The translations under genes were made by a program, and so were the position numbers. Below the pieces are notes generated by a model. The model did not search any database and was not told the origin of the DNA. It was given only the letters and a program-made list of their open reading frames with translations. Shown here piece by piece: positions 8,326-19,417 of a DNA stretch of 57,832 nt. How positions within the stretch are numbered: the stretch's first letter is position 1; every line of letters starts with the position of its first letter. Location of the stretch: NCBI RefSeq assembly GCF_011008935.1, contig NZ_JAAIVJ010000015.1:1-57832 (forward strand), given 5' to 3'. This stretch comes from Tabrizicola oligotrophica. GTDB lineage: Bacteria; Pseudomonadota; Alphaproteobacteria; Rhodobacterales; Rhodobacteraceae.

Positions 8326-10722
8326 ATGCCCCGCCAGACCCTGACCCATCTGAAGACCCTTGAGCAGCGGTTGCTGTGGCTGTCGCACTGGATGATCCAC
8401 CATGCCAACCACCTCCGGCCAAAGGTCGACGGCATCAAGATCGGCGGGCATCAGGCCTCGTCGGCGTCGATGGTGTCGATCCTGACCGCGCTTTACTTCT
8501 CGGCGCTGCGGCCGCAGGATCGGGTGGCGGTAAAGCCGCATGCCGCGCCGGTGTTCCACGCGATCCAGTATCTGATGGGCAACCAGACCCGCGAAAGGAT
8601 GCAGAACTTCCGCGGCTTTGGTGGGGTGCAGTCCTACCCCTCGCGCACCAAGGACGTGGACGACGTCGATTTCTCGACCGGATCGGTGGGGCTTGGCGTG
8701 GCGATCACCGCCTTTGCCTCGCTCGTGCAGGACTACATCGCGGCCAAGGACTGGGGCCAAAACCCGGCCCTTGGCCGCATGGTGGCGCTGGTGGGCGACG
8801 CCGAACTGGACGAGGGCAATGTCTATGAAGCCCTGCAGGAGGGCTGGAAGAACGACCTGCGCAATTGCTGGTGGATCATCGACTATAACCGGCAGTCGCT
8901 GGACGGGATCGTGCGCGAGGGGCTTTTTGCCCGTGTCGAGAAGATCTTCGACGCCTTCGGCTGGGAAGTCGTCCGCGTCAAATACGGCGCCCTGCAACGC
9001 GCAGCCTTTGCCGAGCCGGGGGGCGAAGCGCTGCGCGACTGGATCGACCGCTGCCCCAATCAGGACTATGCCGCGCTGACCTTCATGGGCGGGGCCACCT
9101 GGCGCAAGCGGCTGACCGATGATCTGGGCGATCAGGGCGCCGTCTCGGCCCTGATCGGGCGGCGCAGCGATGCGGAACTGGCCGCGCTGATGGAGAACCT
9201 TGGCGGCAACTGCGTCGAGACCATGGCCGAGGTCTTTGCCGCCATCGACCATGACCGGCCGACCTGCTTTCTGGCCTATACGATCAAGGGCTGGGGCACG
9301 CCGATTGCCGGCCACAAGGACAATCACGGCGGGCTGATGAACCCGACGCAATTCGCGGCGTGGCAGGCGCATATGGGCGTGGCCAGGGGGCAGGAATGGG
9401 AACCCTTCGCCGGAGTTTCCGACCTGCCGGCGCTGCAGGCCTTTCTGGCCGGGGTGCCGTTTTTCGCCAAGGGCCGCCGCCGCTACAGCGACGACAGGCT
9501 GGCGGCGCCCGAGATCGGCTTTGACACCGACCGCGAGATTTCCACGCAGGCGGCCTTCGGCAAGATCCTCGACGATCTGTCCAAAGGCGACAGCCCGTTG
9601 GCGTCACGCATCGTCACCACCTCGCCCGATGTGACCGGCACCACCAACCTTGGCCCATGGGTCAATCGCCGCAAGCTGTTTGCCCGCAAGGCGCAGGCCG
9701 ATGCCTTCATCGAACACCGCATCCCTTCCACGGCGAAATGGGAATTCGCTCCGCAAGGCCAGCATATCGAGCTTGGCATCGCCGAGATGAACCTCTTCCT
9801 GCTTTTGGGGGCTGCGGGCCTGTCGCACAGCCTGTTCGGCAAGCGGCTGTTTCCCATCGGCACGGTCTATGATCCCTTCATCCATCGCGGCCTCGATGCG
9901 TTGAATTACGCCTGCTATCAGGATGCGCGGTTCCTGATCGTCGGCACGCCTTCGGGCGTGACGCTGGCGCCGGAAGGCGGGGCGCATCAGTCGATCGGCA
10001 CGCCGCTGACCGGCATGGCGCAGGACGGGCTGGCGGCCTTCGAGCCGGCCTTCGCCGACGAACTGGCCGTCATCATGGCATGGGCCTTCGATTACCTGCA
10101 GCGCGAGGGCGGGGGCGACCCGGACGAACGCACCTGGCTGCGCGACGAGACCGGCGGATCGGTCTATCTGCGGCTGACCACCAATCCCATTGAACAACCC
10201 GGCAAACGGCACGACGAGGCCTTCCGCCAAGGGGCCATCGACGGCGCCTATTGGCTGCGCAAGCCGGGGCCGAACTGCGATGTGGTGATCGCCTATCAGG
10301 GCGCGGTGGCACCCGAGGCCATCGCCGCGGCCGGTCTGATCGGCGAACATCGCCGCGATGTCGGTGTTATGGCCATCACCTCGGCCGACCGGCTGAACGC
10401 GGGCTGGACGGCGGCGCAGCGCGCCCGCGCCCGCGGCATCGCGCAGGCTCGCAGCCATATCGAAACCCTGCTTGCCGACTTGCCGCGCGACTGCCTGATC
10501 GTCACCGTCCTTGACGGCCACCCCGCAACGCTGGCCTGGCTTGGCAGCGTCGGCGGGCATCGCACCGTCTCGCACGGGGTCGAGCATTTCGGCCAGACCG
10601 GCAGCATCGGCGACCTCTACCGCCATTTCGGGCTGGATCGAAAGGCGCTGGCGCGTTCTGTGCTGGAATTGTCCAGCGGGCGGCGACTGTCTGCAGTACC
10701 CTTGCCCGGCGCGACGGGCTGA
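8326..10722 (+). CDS. mdeB: MdeB-like 2-oxobutyrate/pyruvate dehydrogenase E1 (transketolase-like)
   Basis: A 798-residue homodimeric-type E1 related to AceE but shorter (AceE is about 890). The thiamine-diphosphate motif is visible as GDAELDEGNVYEAL followed by IIDYNRQSLDG, and the pyrimidine-domain segment GQHIELGIAEMNLFLLLGAAG as in transketolase-like proteins. It decarboxylates a 2-oxoacid and would pass the acyl group to an E2. In P. putida the gene after mdeA (mdeB) encodes an E1 of this type acting on 2-oxobutyrate from methionine, which matches this position. No E2 or E3 gene is in the window, so it must borrow them. Start at 8326 has AAGAAAGAG 6 nt upstream. Confidence 0.8.
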   Translation: MPRQTLTHLKTLEQRLLWLSHWMIHHANHLRPKVDGIKIGGHQASSASMVSILTALYFSALRPQDRVAVKPHAAPVFHAIQYLMGNQTRERMQNFRGFGGVQSYPSRTKDVDDVDFSTGSVGLGVAITAFASLVQDYIAAKDWGQNPALGRMVALVGDAELDEGNVYEALQEGWKNDLRNCWWIIDYNRQSLDGIVREGLFARVEKIFDAFGWEVVRVKYGALQRAAFAEPGGEALRDWIDRCPNQDYAALTFMGGATWRKRLTDDLGDQGAVSALIGRRSDAELAALMENLGGNCVETMAEVFAAIDHDRPTCFLAYTIKGWGTPIAGHKDNHGGLMNPTQFAAWQAHMGVARGQEWEPFAGVSDLPALQAFLAGVPFFAKGRRRYSDDRLAAPEIGFDTDREISTQAAFGKILDDLSKGDSPLASRIVTTSPDVTGTTNLGPWVNRRKLFARKAQADAFIEHRIPSTAKWEFAPQGQHIELGIAEMNLFLLLGAAGLSHSLFGKRLFPIGTVYDPFIHRGLDALNYACYQDARFLIVGTPSGVTLAPEGGAHQSIGTPLTGMAQDGLAAFEPAFADELAVIMAWAFDYLQREGGGDPDERTWLRDETGGSVYLRLTTNPIEQPGKRHDEAFRQGAIDGAYWLRKPGPNCDVVIAYQGAVAPEAIAAAGLIGEHRRDVGVMAITSADRLNAGWTAAQRARARGIAQARSHIETLLADLPRDCLIVTVLDGHPATLAWLGSVGGHRTVSHGVEHFGQTGSIGDLYRHFGLDRKALARSVLELSSGRRLSAVPLPGATG

Positions 10723-10740
10723 GGCAGGCCGCGCTCAGCC
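10717..10740. terminator. Hairpin between convergent mdeB and DUF2484
   Basis: GGCTGAG (10717-10723) and CTCAGCC (10734-10740) form a 7-bp stem spanning the stop codons of the two convergent genes. There is no T-tract on either side, so termination in both directions is a weak inference. Confidence 0.35.
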
Positions 10741-10989
10741 TTGCCGGACCCGGCGCAGCCAGCGCCAGAGATAGATCAGCGGCCAGCGCAACACGCTGGC
10801 CGCCGCGACTACAAACGCCGCCGCCCACAGCAGGCCATTGCTCCAGGCCAGCCAGATCAGGATCGGCACGAAGGCGGCCATCAGCCGGTAGGCATTGCCC
10901 CAGTGGTGATCCCTTGACGGCAACATGCCGATGAGATTGGCGGCAATCAGCCAGACCAGCCCGGCGGCAAGGGCCAGCGTGGCGCTCAT
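10735..10989 (-). CDS. DUF2484 family small membrane protein (copy 1)
   Basis: The 84-residue protein has two or three hydrophobic helices and a basic C-terminus (YLWRWLRRVRQG). DUF2484 is a Rhodobacteraceae family usually found in the murC-murB region, and murC lies two genes upstream here. The ATG at 10987-10989 overlaps the stop of the preceding DUF2484 gene (ATGA), indicating translational coupling. The molecular function is unknown; an inner-membrane role near cell-wall synthesis is only suggested by location. Confidence 0.75.
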   Translation of the reverse strand: MSATLALAAGLVWLIAANLIGMLPSRDHHWGNAYRLMAAFVPILIWLAWSNGLLWAAAFVVAAASVLRWPLIYLWRWLRRVRQG

Positions 10990-11234
10990 CGCCGCGCCGC
11001 CATGCGGTCAAGCGCCAGCGTCGCAAAGTGGCGCAAGGGGCGGCGGAACATCGAGACAAAGGCGAATAGCCCGAAGGCCAGCCAGAGCCAGCCATGGCTC
11101 AACCCGATCCAGACCAGAAGCCCCGGAGCCAGCAGCAGCAGCGCCAGCCCGGGCACCATCTGCCGCCGCATCGGCAGAAAGGCGGTGGCGCTGGCCGCCA
11201 AAACCCAAAGGCCGCCAAGGACAAGGGGCGTCAT
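10986..11234 (-). CDS. DUF2484 family small membrane protein (copy 2)
   Basis: An 82-residue paralogue of its downstream neighbour: same length, an N-terminal LWVLAASATAFLP helix, a central LSHGWLWLAFGLFAFV helix and a basic C-terminal tail. The ATG at 11232-11234 overlaps the stop of the amino-acid permease by 4 nt, and its own stop overlaps the next start, so the three genes form one tightly coupled unit. Two divergent DUF2484 copies in tandem suggest either an old duplication or a heteromeric membrane pair. No function can be assigned. Confidence 0.75.
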   Translation of the reverse strand: MTPLVLGGLWVLAASATAFLPMRRQMVPGLALLLLAPGLLVWIGLSHGWLWLAFGLFAFVSMFRRPLRHFATLALDRMAARR

Positions 11235-12442
11235 GCCAGCACTCCCGATGTTGCAAGCAGGGCCGCAAGCGCGGCCAGAAGGCCCGCCCACGGGACAAAG
11301 CCCGGCACCCGGAACGGGGCCTCGGGGGCGCGACGCTTGATGCGGATCAGCGCGACGTTGACGAAGAGGAAGATCACCAGCAGCACCACCGCCGTCACCT
11401 CGGCCAGTGCCTGCACCGGCAGGAGCAGGGCCGCGACCGTCACGCCGCCCCCGACAAGCAGCGTGGCCCGGGTCGGCGTGCCGCGCCGGGCATGCGCTTC
11501 GGTAAAGACCGCAAGCCAGGAGGCCCGGCGGCCAAGCCCGAACAGCACCCGCGCCGCCATGACGATCTGCGCCAGAACCCCGTTCACCGCTGCCGCCACT
11601 GCAATCGCCTCCAGAAAGGCGGCGCTGCGGCCGGTTCCCGCCTCCCACACCAGGGCCAGCGGCCGCTCGGTGGCGGAAATCACCGCATGCGGCACGGCGC
11701 GGACGGCGGCAAAGGCCACCAGCGTATAAAGCAACGCGGTGATTGCCAGCGCCAAAAGAATGGCGCGCGGCATGGTGCGACCGGGGTCGCGCACCTCTTC
11801 GGCCATGTTTTCCAGATCTTCAAAGCCGATGAAGGCAAAGAAACACAGCGAGGTCGCCGCCGCGATCCCGGTCCAGGACGGGCCGGCGGGCGTGACCCAT
11901 TCCGCCACCGGCTCGGCGGCGAAGCCGGCGAGCGTGACCCCGACCAGACCGAGGATTTCGACCAGCGTGAAGACCGCCGCCACGGCAAGGCTTTCCAGCA
12001 CTCCCTTCAGGGCGATCAGCGTCAGCGCCAGCCCGAGCGTCGCGATCAGAAGCGGCTCGGGCACCGGCACCAGCGCCGCGAGATAGCCGACGCCACCGCG
12101 CAGCACCGCCGCGCCCGAAATCACCCCGGCCCCGGCAATCGCCAGCCCTGCCGCCAGCGCCAGCGTCCGGCTGTCGAAGCCCCGCTCGATGAAGGCGGCC
12201 TCGCCGGCGGCTTCAGGCATCCGGGTCGCCAGTTCGGCATAGGACAGGGCCGAGGGCAAGGCGACCAGCCCGGCCAGCAGGAAGGCCAGGGGCGCCCAGA
12301 CCCCGGCCTGCCCGATCACCACCCCCACCAGCACATAGATGCCCGCGCCCACCATGACGCCGACGCCATAGGCGGTCAGCAGGCCAAGGCCCAGCTTGCG
12401 CTGCAGCCCTTTGCCGGCCGGAGATGTTTCGGTTTGCGTCAT
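11231..12442 (-). CDS. APC-family amino acid permease
   Basis: The 403-residue protein has about 12 hydrophobic segments. The first helix contains GVGVMVGAGIYVLVG, matching the GxG(I/V)F-type substrate site of the amino acid-polyamine-organocation family, and FFAFIGFEDLENMAEEVRDPGRTMP is the typical segment after helix 6. It should import or exchange an amino acid across the inner membrane; the substrate cannot be read from sequence. The gene begins 42 nt after murC, which is not a usual dcw neighbour, and is coupled to two DUF2484 genes. Proximity to mde genes is convergent, not operonic, so a methionine role would be speculation. Confidence 0.82.
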   Translation of the reverse strand: MTQTETSPAGKGLQRKLGLGLLTAYGVGVMVGAGIYVLVGVVIGQAGVWAPLAFLLAGLVALPSALSYAELATRMPEAAGEAAFIERGFDSRTLALAAGLAIAGAGVISGAAVLRGGVGYLAALVPVPEPLLIATLGLALTLIALKGVLESLAVAAVFTLVEILGLVGVTLAGFAAEPVAEWVTPAGPSWTGIAAATSLCFFAFIGFEDLENMAEEVRDPGRTMPRAILLALAITALLYTLVAFAAVRAVPHAVISATERPLALVWEAGTGRSAAFLEAIAVAAAVNGVLAQIVMAARVLFGLGRRASWLAVFTEAHARRGTPTRATLLVGGGVTVAALLLPVQALAEVTAVVLLVIFLFVNVALIRIKRRAPEAPFRVPGFVPWAGLLAALAALLATSGVLA

Positions 12443-12484
12443 GTTCGAAGCCTGACCAGAATCGCAGGCTTCGGCAAGGGGGCC

Positions 12485-13897
<1,413 letters not shown>

Positions 13898-13901
13898 CGG
13901 T

Positions 13902-14993
13902 TCAACCCTTTCCTGCAAGCCCCTCGACCAGCGCGACCAGCCGCTGGGTGGCGTCGGGGCGGCCCTGCCCCAAAGCGTTCCGGGCCATCTGTTCCGCCGC
14001 TTGCGGCTGACCCAGGATCGCCGCCATGTGGTCTGCCAGCGTCGCCGCGTCAAGCGCCTTTTCCGGGATCAGCACAGCGGCGCCGGCGTCTACCAGACCG
14101 CGCGCGTTCGCCGTCTGGTGATCGTCGGTCGCGGCGGCAAAGGGGATCAGCACCGAGGGCCGCCCGATGACCGAAATATCGGCCACCGACGAGGCACCCG
14201 AGCGGCTGATGACCAGTTGCGCCTCGGACAGGCGGCGGGGAATGTCGGCGAAGAACGGGGCGATTTCGGCCAGAATGCCCGCCTCTTCATAGGCGGCGAC
14301 CACGCGGTCCAGATCCTCGGGCCGGGCCTGTTGCGCCACGCGCAGGTGGAGGCGCAGGGCTTCGGGCAGGCGGGCCACCGCCTCGGGGACCACATCGGAC
14401 AGGATGCGCGCGCCCTGGCTGCCGCCGATCACCACAAGGCTCATCGGATAGTCGCCGGGCGCGATATAGCCCGCTCCCGCCCGCTCCAGCACGGCGGCGC
14501 GCACCGGGTTGCCGGTATGCTCGCCCGTCACCCCCTCGGGCAGGGCCGTGGGCCAGGTGCCGCAGGCGATCTTGTGGACACGGGCGGCAAAGAGTTTGTT
14601 CACCCGTCCAAGAACGCCATTCTGTTCGTGGATCATCCGCGGGCGGCGGGTGAGGAATGCGGCAGAAAGCGCGGGAATCGTTGGATAACCGCCAAAGCCC
14701 ACTACAACGGCAGGCCTGTCGGACAGCATCCGGACTGTCGCGCCCAGAATGCCGCCGATGATCTTGAACGGCACCGCCAGTTTGGCGACCGCCCCGCCGC
14801 GCGCGAAAGTGCCGGAGCCGGAGACCACCACATCGACCGCCGGCGGGAAGCCGCCGGCATAGCGCGCGCCCCGTTCATCAGTGGAAAGCTTCACCCGCCA
14901 GCCGCGCGCGATCATCGCCTCGGCCAGCGCCTGCGCGGGAAACATGTGCCCCCCGGTGCCGCCGGCGGCGATCATGAGCAGGGGCGCGGTCAC
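13902..14993 (-). CDS. murG: Undecaprenyldiphospho-muramoylpentapeptide beta-N-acetylglucosaminyltransferase
   Basis: A 363-residue GT28 glycosyltransferase. The N-terminal glycine-rich loop [12 protein letters not shown] and the C-terminal domain GGSQGA and [11 protein letters not shown] motifs are characteristic. It transfers GlcNAc to lipid I to make lipid II at the cytoplasmic face of the membrane. Its start overlaps the ftsW stop by 4 nt and it ends 4 nt before murC, so it is translationally linked to both. Confidence 0.96.
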   Translation of the reverse strand: MTAPLLMIAAGGTGGHMFPAQALAEAMIARGWRVKLSTDERGARYAGGFPPAVDVVVSGSGTFARGGAVAKLAVPFKIIGGILGATVRMLSDRPAVVVGFGGYPTIPALSAAFLTRRPRMIHEQNGVLGRVNKLFAARVHKIACGTWPTALPEGVTGEHTGNPVRAAVLERAGAGYIAPGDYPMSLVVIGGSQGARILSDVVPEAVARLPEALRLHLRVAQQARPEDLDRVVAAYEEAGILAEIAPFFADIPRRLSEAQLVISRSGASSVADISVIGRPSVLIPFAAATDDHQTANARGLVDAGAAVLIPEKALDAATLADHMAAILGQPQAAEQMARNALGQGRPDATQRLVALVEGLAGKG

Positions 14994-16153
14994 TTCCGTC
15001 CCCGGAAAATGTCGCCCATATGGCCCTGCGGCCGCGACCGGGTCAGCGCCAGCAGCATCCCCACGGTGATGCCCGCCGCGATCACCGACGAGCCGCCATA
15101 GCTGACGAAGGGCAGCGTCATGCCCTTGGCCGGCAGAAGCCGCACCGCGACGCCCATGTTGATCATCGCCTGCACCCCGAAGATGCAGGCCAGCCCGGTG
15201 CCGGCAAGCCGGGTGAAGGGGTCACGCTCGCGCGTCAGGCGATAGAGCGAGCGCACGGTGATCGCGGCGTAAAGCGCGATGATGACCAGCACCAGCACCA
15301 GCCCGTATTCCTCGGCCGCCACCGCGATGATGAAATCGGTGTGCGCGTCCGGCAGCGTCCACTTTACCTGCCCCTCGCCGACACCGACGCCGAAGAAGCC
15401 GCCCTCCTGAATGGCGTTGGTGGCATAGCCAAGCTGGCTGCGCGGGTCGATGTCCGAGGCCAGGAAGCCATTGATCCGGCGGGCAAAGTGTTCCGACATG
15501 TTATAGGCGGCAAAGCCGCCGACGCCGGCCAGCCCGAGAATGATCCCGATCAGCACCATCGGCGCCCCGGCGACGAAATAGACTACGCCCCAGCCAAAGA
15601 GCACCAGCATCGCCTGCCCGAAATCGGGCTGCATCGCCAGAAATCCCACCACCGTCACCGCGATGCCAAACGAGATCAGCTTGCCCGGCGGGCCGTTCAG
15701 GTCTTGCGCGGCGGCCATCAGCCAGGCGGTCAGGATGATGAAACCGGGTTTCAGGAACTCGGACGGCTGCACCGAAGCGAAGCCCAGCGAGAACCAGCGC
15801 ACCGCGCCCTTGCCGAAATCGGTGCCGAAGATCGGCAGCAGGGCCAGCGCGAAGAACGAGAACAGGAAGCCCACGACGCCAAGCCGCCGCACCATGTCGG
15901 GCGACATCATCGACACCGCGACCATGGCCGCCATGGCCACCCCGCCAAAGAAAGCCTGCCGCTGGACATAGTGGAAGGGGTCAAGCCCGTTGCGCTCGGC
16001 CAGGGGAACCGAGGCCGCCAGCCCCAGAAGCAGGCCGATGGCGAACAGCACCAGAATCGCCGTCATCGACCATTTGTCGATCGTGCCCCACCAACGGGGC
16101 AGAACCGGCTCCGCCACCCGACCGGGCATGGAGCCATAGACCATCTCAGTCAT
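14990..16153 (-). CDS. ftsW: SEDS-family lipid II polymerase/cell-division protein
   Basis: A 387-residue SEDS protein with about ten membrane segments. Conserved stretches include [29 protein letters not shown] and the C-terminal [10 protein letters not shown]. FtsW polymerises glycan strands at the septum together with the transpeptidase FtsI, which is encoded in the same cluster. It starts 124 nt after the GFA-family gene; upstream GGCGGA could be the ribosome site. The 4-nt overlap with murG is typical of the cluster. Confidence 0.95.
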   Translation of the reverse strand: MTEMVYGSMPGRVAEPVLPRWWGTIDKWSMTAILVLFAIGLLLGLAASVPLAERNGLDPFHYVQRQAFFGGVAMAAMVAVSMMSPDMVRRLGVVGFLFSFFALALLPIFGTDFGKGAVRWFSLGFASVQPSEFLKPGFIILTAWLMAAAQDLNGPPGKLISFGIAVTVVGFLAMQPDFGQAMLVLFGWGVVYFVAGAPMVLIGIILGLAGVGGFAAYNMSEHFARRINGFLASDIDPRSQLGYATNAIQEGGFFGVGVGEGQVKWTLPDAHTDFIIAVAAEEYGLVLVLVIIALYAAITVRSLYRLTRERDPFTRLAGTGLACIFGVQAMINMGVAVRLLPAKGMTLPFVSYGGSSVIAAGITVGMLLALTRSRPQGHMGDIFRGRK

Positions 16154-16277
16154 GGAAAATCCGCCTGTTTCACGCCTGCTCGATGACCGCCCGGGTTGGC
16201 CCCGGATCAGCTGCTGGAAGTCTAGCCAAACAGGGGGCGTTTGGCCAGCGGAAAGGCGGGCGGCGTGACCGGATCGC

Positions 16278-16748
16278 TCAGCTTGCCGCGCCCTTCGCCC
16301 TCATGGCGCGAAAGCGGTCCTGCGCGGTGGCGGGCCACAGCGTCCTGGCCTCGTAGAACGCGGCAAAGGCCGGCACCGCAGGGTCAAGGACGACCCAGGG
16401 CAGCCTGGTCGAGGTGAAGATATGCACGTCCGGCGGGCAGGCGGCCGGATCGTCCAGCGTGCCGACGCGGACAAAGGCCGAAAGCCGCCCGCTTCCGGCG
16501 TAATGGCTGAACAGCACCACCTTGCAGGCCGGGCAGCGCGCCACCTCCTGACCCTTGCCGCTGGCCGAGGGCAGGCGCTGATAGTCAAGCTCTCCTGTCA
16601 CCTCCAGCTGGTCCCGTTCGATCAGCGCGTTCAGCGCAAAGGCCGAACCGGTTTCGCGCTGGCACCAGCTGCAATGGCAGCAATGGGTGAACATCGGCCG
16701 GTCGAGCAGCCGATAGCGGACCTGTCCGCATGTGCATCCGCCCTGCAT
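16278..16748 (-). CDS. GFA-family zinc protein (CENP-V/GFA domain) inserted in the dcw cluster
   Basis: The 156-residue protein has the GFA zinc-binding pattern: CTCGQVRY at residues 5-12, CHCSWCQRETGSAF at about 24-37, and CPACK at about 73. The family is named for glutathione-dependent formaldehyde-activating enzyme, but most members have unproven roles. It starts 13 nt after murD and lies before ftsW, in the same direction, so it is probably cotranscribed with division genes. That place in the cluster is not part of the classic dcw order. Any link to cell-wall synthesis is unsupported. Confidence 0.82.
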   Translation of the reverse strand: MQGGCTCGQVRYRLLDRPMFTHCCHCSWCQRETGSAFALNALIERDQLEVTGELDYQRLPSASGKGQEVARCPACKVVLFSHYAGSGRLSAFVRVGTLDDPAACPPDVHIFTSTRLPWVVLDPAVPAFAAFYEARTLWPATAQDRFRAMRAKGAAS

Positions 16749-16761
16749 GGAGCCCCTCCCT

Positions 16762-18162
16762 TCAGCCGATCAGCGCCTTCACCCGCGCCGTGAAATCCTC
16801 GCCGCGCTTTTCAAAGTTCGGATACTGGTCAAAGCTGGCCGCGGCCGGCGCCAGCAGCACCACCTCGCCCGGCCCGGCCTCGGCCGCGGCGCGGGCGACG
16901 GCGCGCTCCATCGTCTCGCAGATTTCATGCGGAGTCTCGCCGATCTGCAAGGCGAAATCGCGGGCGGAATGGCCGATCAGATAGGCCTTCACCACCGAGC
17001 CGAGGAAGGGTTCAATGCCGGAAAGCCCGCCATCCTTGCCCATGCCGCCCGCGATCCAGCGGATTTTCTGGAAGGCCTGCAAGGCCTTGGCGGCGCTGTC
17101 GACATTGGTGGCTTTGGAATCGTTGATAAAGCGCACCCCGGCCCGTTCCGCGACCAGCTGGCTGCGGTGCGGCAGGCCGGCAAAGGACTGCAACGCCCCC
17201 TCGATCAGCTTCGGCGCCAGGCCAAGGCTGCGGCAGGCGGCATAAGCGGCACAGGCGTTCTGGTGGTTGTGGGCGCCGGGCAGGCCCGCGACCTCGCGCA
17301 GGTCGATCGAGGCCACCTGCTTGCCGCGCCGCCATTCGGCGAGAAAGCCCTTACGGGCAAAGACCGACCAGCCGAAGCCTTCCAGCTTTTGCCCCGAGGA
17401 CACCCGGATCACCCGGTCATCGCCCGGCCCCATCGCCAGCTGGTTGGCCAGAAAGCGCCCCTCGACCTCATCCACCCCCACCACGGCCCGGTCCGGCCCG
17501 CCCTCGGCAAAGAGCCGGCGCTTGGCGGCGAAATAGCCGCCGATGCCGTTGTGGCGATCAAGGTGATCGGGCGAAAGATTGGTGAACACCGCCACATCCG
17601 GCGTCAGCGCCCGGGCGAGATCGGTCTGGTAGGAGGACAGTTCCAACACCACCACCTCACCATCCTGCGGCGGGTCGATGGAGAGAACCCCCTTGCCGAT
17701 ATTGCCCGCCATCTGCGTCGGCCGTCCCGCGACCTGCAGGATGTGGTGGATCAGCGCCGTCGTGGTCGACTTGCCGTTCGAGCCGGTGATGCACACGACC
17801 TTGGGCGGAGTTTCGAAATCGTCCCAGGCGGCGCTGCCGAACGAGCGGAAGAACAGGCCGATGTCATTGTCCACCGGAATCCCCAGTTCCAGCGCGCGGG
17901 CGATCACCTTGTTGGGCGACGGGTAAAGATGCGGAATGCCCGGCGAGGTGACAAGGCAGACCGCCTCGTCCAGCACGCCATTGCGGGTCAGGTCGACGCA
18001 GGCAAAGCCCTCGGCCTCGGCCTTGGCGCGGGCCTCGGGGCTGTCGTCCCACAGAAGCGGCTCCGCCCCGCCCGCCTTCAGCGCGGCCGCCGTGGCAAGG
18101 CCCGAACGGCCAAGACCCAGCACCGCGACCTTCTGGCCGGAAAAACCTTTGACGGGCAGCAT
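16762..18162 (-). CDS. murD: UDP-N-acetylmuramoylalanine-D-glutamate ligase
   Basis: A 466-residue Mur ligase with N-terminal [13 protein letters not shown]-binding [11 protein letters not shown], and [12 protein letters not shown]. It adds D-glutamate to UDP-MurNAc-L-Ala. GGAGG is 6 nt before the ATG at 18162 but abuts an in-frame ATG at 18168, so I use 18162. The gene is separated from mraY by about 170 nt that contain four tandem hairpins, the only sizeable gap in the murE-to-ftsW part besides the one after the GFA gene. Confidence 0.95.
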   Translation of the reverse strand: MLPVKGFSGQKVAVLGLGRSGLATAAALKAGGAEPLLWDDSPEARAKAEAEGFACVDLTRNGVLDEAVCLVTSPGIPHLYPSPNKVIARALELGIPVDNDIGLFFRSFGSAAWDDFETPPKVVCITGSNGKSTTTALIHHILQVAGRPTQMAGNIGKGVLSIDPPQDGEVVVLELSSYQTDLARALTPDVAVFTNLSPDHLDRHNGIGGYFAAKRRLFAEGGPDRAVVGVDEVEGRFLANQLAMGPGDDRVIRVSSGQKLEGFGWSVFARKGFLAEWRRGKQVASIDLREVAGLPGAHNHQNACAAYAACRSLGLAPKLIEGALQSFAGLPHRSQLVAERAGVRFINDSKATNVDSAAKALQAFQKIRWIAGGMGKDGGLSGIEPFLGSVVKAYLIGHSARDFALQIGETPHEICETMERAVARAAAEAGPGEVVLLAPAAASFDQYPNFEKRGEDFTARVKALIG

Positions 18163-18227
18163 GGGCATCCTCCGCTGGTCACTCGTCCCGGGGATAAGCC
18201 AAGGCCGCGATCAACGGAAGGGCCAGT

Positions 18228-18334
18228 CGGAATTCGGCGCGAATTCCGGGGCGATTTCTGGCGCAGAAATCGCAGCCTGCGGGGCCAGCGGAATTTGCGC
18301 CAAATTCCGTTGCGATTTCCGCGCCGGAAATCGC
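18228..18334. repeat. Four tandem hairpins in alternating A-B-A-B order (BIME-like repeat)
   Basis: Four inverted repeats lie between mraY and murD. A-type: CGGAATTC/GAATTCCG at 18228-18248 and CGGAATTTG/CAAATTCCG at 18289-18309. B-type: GCGATTTCTG/CAGAAATCGC at 18251-18273 and GCGATTTCCG/CGGAAATCGC at 18312-18334. Stems are 8-10 bp, loops 3-5 nt with core GCG or CGC. The last hairpin abuts the mraY stop codon. The alternating arrangement resembles bacterial interspersed mosaic elements; it may protect the mraY mRNA end or weaken read-through to murD. Confidence 0.75.
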
Positions 18335-19417
18335 CTACCGCACCTTCAGCGTCGCCAGCCCGATCATCGCAAGGATCAGCGAGATGATCCAGAAGCGGAT
18401 GACGATCTGCGGCTCGGCCCAGCCCTTCTTTTCAAAGTGGTGGTGGATCGGCGCCATCAGGAACACCCGGCGGCCGGTGCGCTTGAAATAGGCGACCTGG
18501 ATGATGACGCTCAGCGCCTCGACCACGAAAAGCCCGCCGACAATCGCCAGCACGACCTCATGCTTGGCACAGACTGCGATTGCCCCCAGCGCCCCCCCCA
18601 GGGCCAGCGCCCCGGTGTCGCCCATGAACACCGCTGCCGGCGGGGCGTTGTACCACAGGAATCCCAGCCCCGCGCCAAAGAGGGCGGCGGTGAAGATCAG
18701 CAGTTCCCCGGTGCCCGGCACGAAATGCACGCCGAGATATTCCGAGAAGTTGTAGTTGCCGACGACATAGGAAATCACCCCCAGCGTGGCCCCCGCAATC
18801 ATCACCGGCATGATCGCTAGCCCGTCGAGCCCGTCGGTGAGGTTCACCGCATTGGCCGCGCCGACGATCACGAACATGCCGAAAGGGATGTAGAACAGGC
18901 CAAGCCCGATCAGCGCGTCCTTGAAGAATGGCAGCGCCAGCTGGTTCGTGAGCGCGGTCGGGTGAAAACTGGCGGCGGCATAGCTTGCCAGCGCCGCGAT
19001 CACCAGACCGGCCAGCATCCGCGCCTTGCCCGAGACGCCCTTGGTGTTCTGCTTCGTCACCTTGGCATAGTCGTCGGCAAAACCGATGAGACCGAAGGCC
19101 AGCGTCACCAGAAGCGTGATCCAGACATAGGGGTTGTCGAGCCGCGCCCACAGAAGCGTGGAGAACACCAGCGCCGACAGGATGAGAAGGCCCCCCATGG
19201 TGGGCGTGCCGACCTTGGCCAGATGGCTTTGCGGGCCATCATCGCGGATCGGCTGGCCCTTGCCCTGCTTGCGGCGCAGCATGTCGATCAGCGGCCGGCC
19301 AAACAGGAACCCGAAGATCAGCGCGGTGGCAAAGGCCATGCCGGCGCGGAAGGTGATGTAGCGGAAGAGGTTGAAGACGTCCCCGCCGTCCGAGAACTCG
19401 GTGAGCCAATAGAGCAT
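18335..19417 (-). CDS. mraY: Phospho-N-acetylmuramoyl-pentapeptide-transferase
   Basis: A 360-residue integral membrane enzyme of normal length with about ten helices. The conserved DDYAKV (about residue 115), [10 protein letters not shown] and [12 protein letters not shown] motifs include the Mg-binding aspartates and histidines. It transfers phospho-MurNAc-pentapeptide to undecaprenyl phosphate, making lipid I. Its ATG overlaps the murF stop by 1 nt. The stop codon is followed directly by a hairpin array. Confidence 0.97.
   Translation of the reverse strand: MLYWLTEFSDGGDVFNLFRYITFRAGMAFATALIFGFLFGRPLIDMLRRKQGKGQPIRDDGPQSHLAKVGTPTMGGLLILSALVFSTLLWARLDNPYVWITLLVTLAFGLIGFADDYAKVTKQNTKGVSGKARMLAGLVIAALASYAAASFHPTALTNQLALPFFKDALIGLGLFYIPFGMFVIVGAANAVNLTDGLDGLAIMPVMIAGATLGVISYVVGNYNFSEYLGVHFVPGTGELLIFTAALFGAGLGFLWYNAPPAAVFMGDTGALALGGALGAIAVCAKHEVVLAIVGGLFVVEALSVIIQVAYFKRTGRRVFLMAPIHHHFEKKGWAEPQIVIRFWIISLILAMIGLATLKVR

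Noticed and set aside
8326-10722. Calling this gene aceE (central pyruvate dehydrogenase E1)
   Set aside because: It is about 90 residues shorter than AceE, no E2/E3 genes follow, and it lies next to methionine gamma-lyase as mdeB does; pyruvate activity remains possible.
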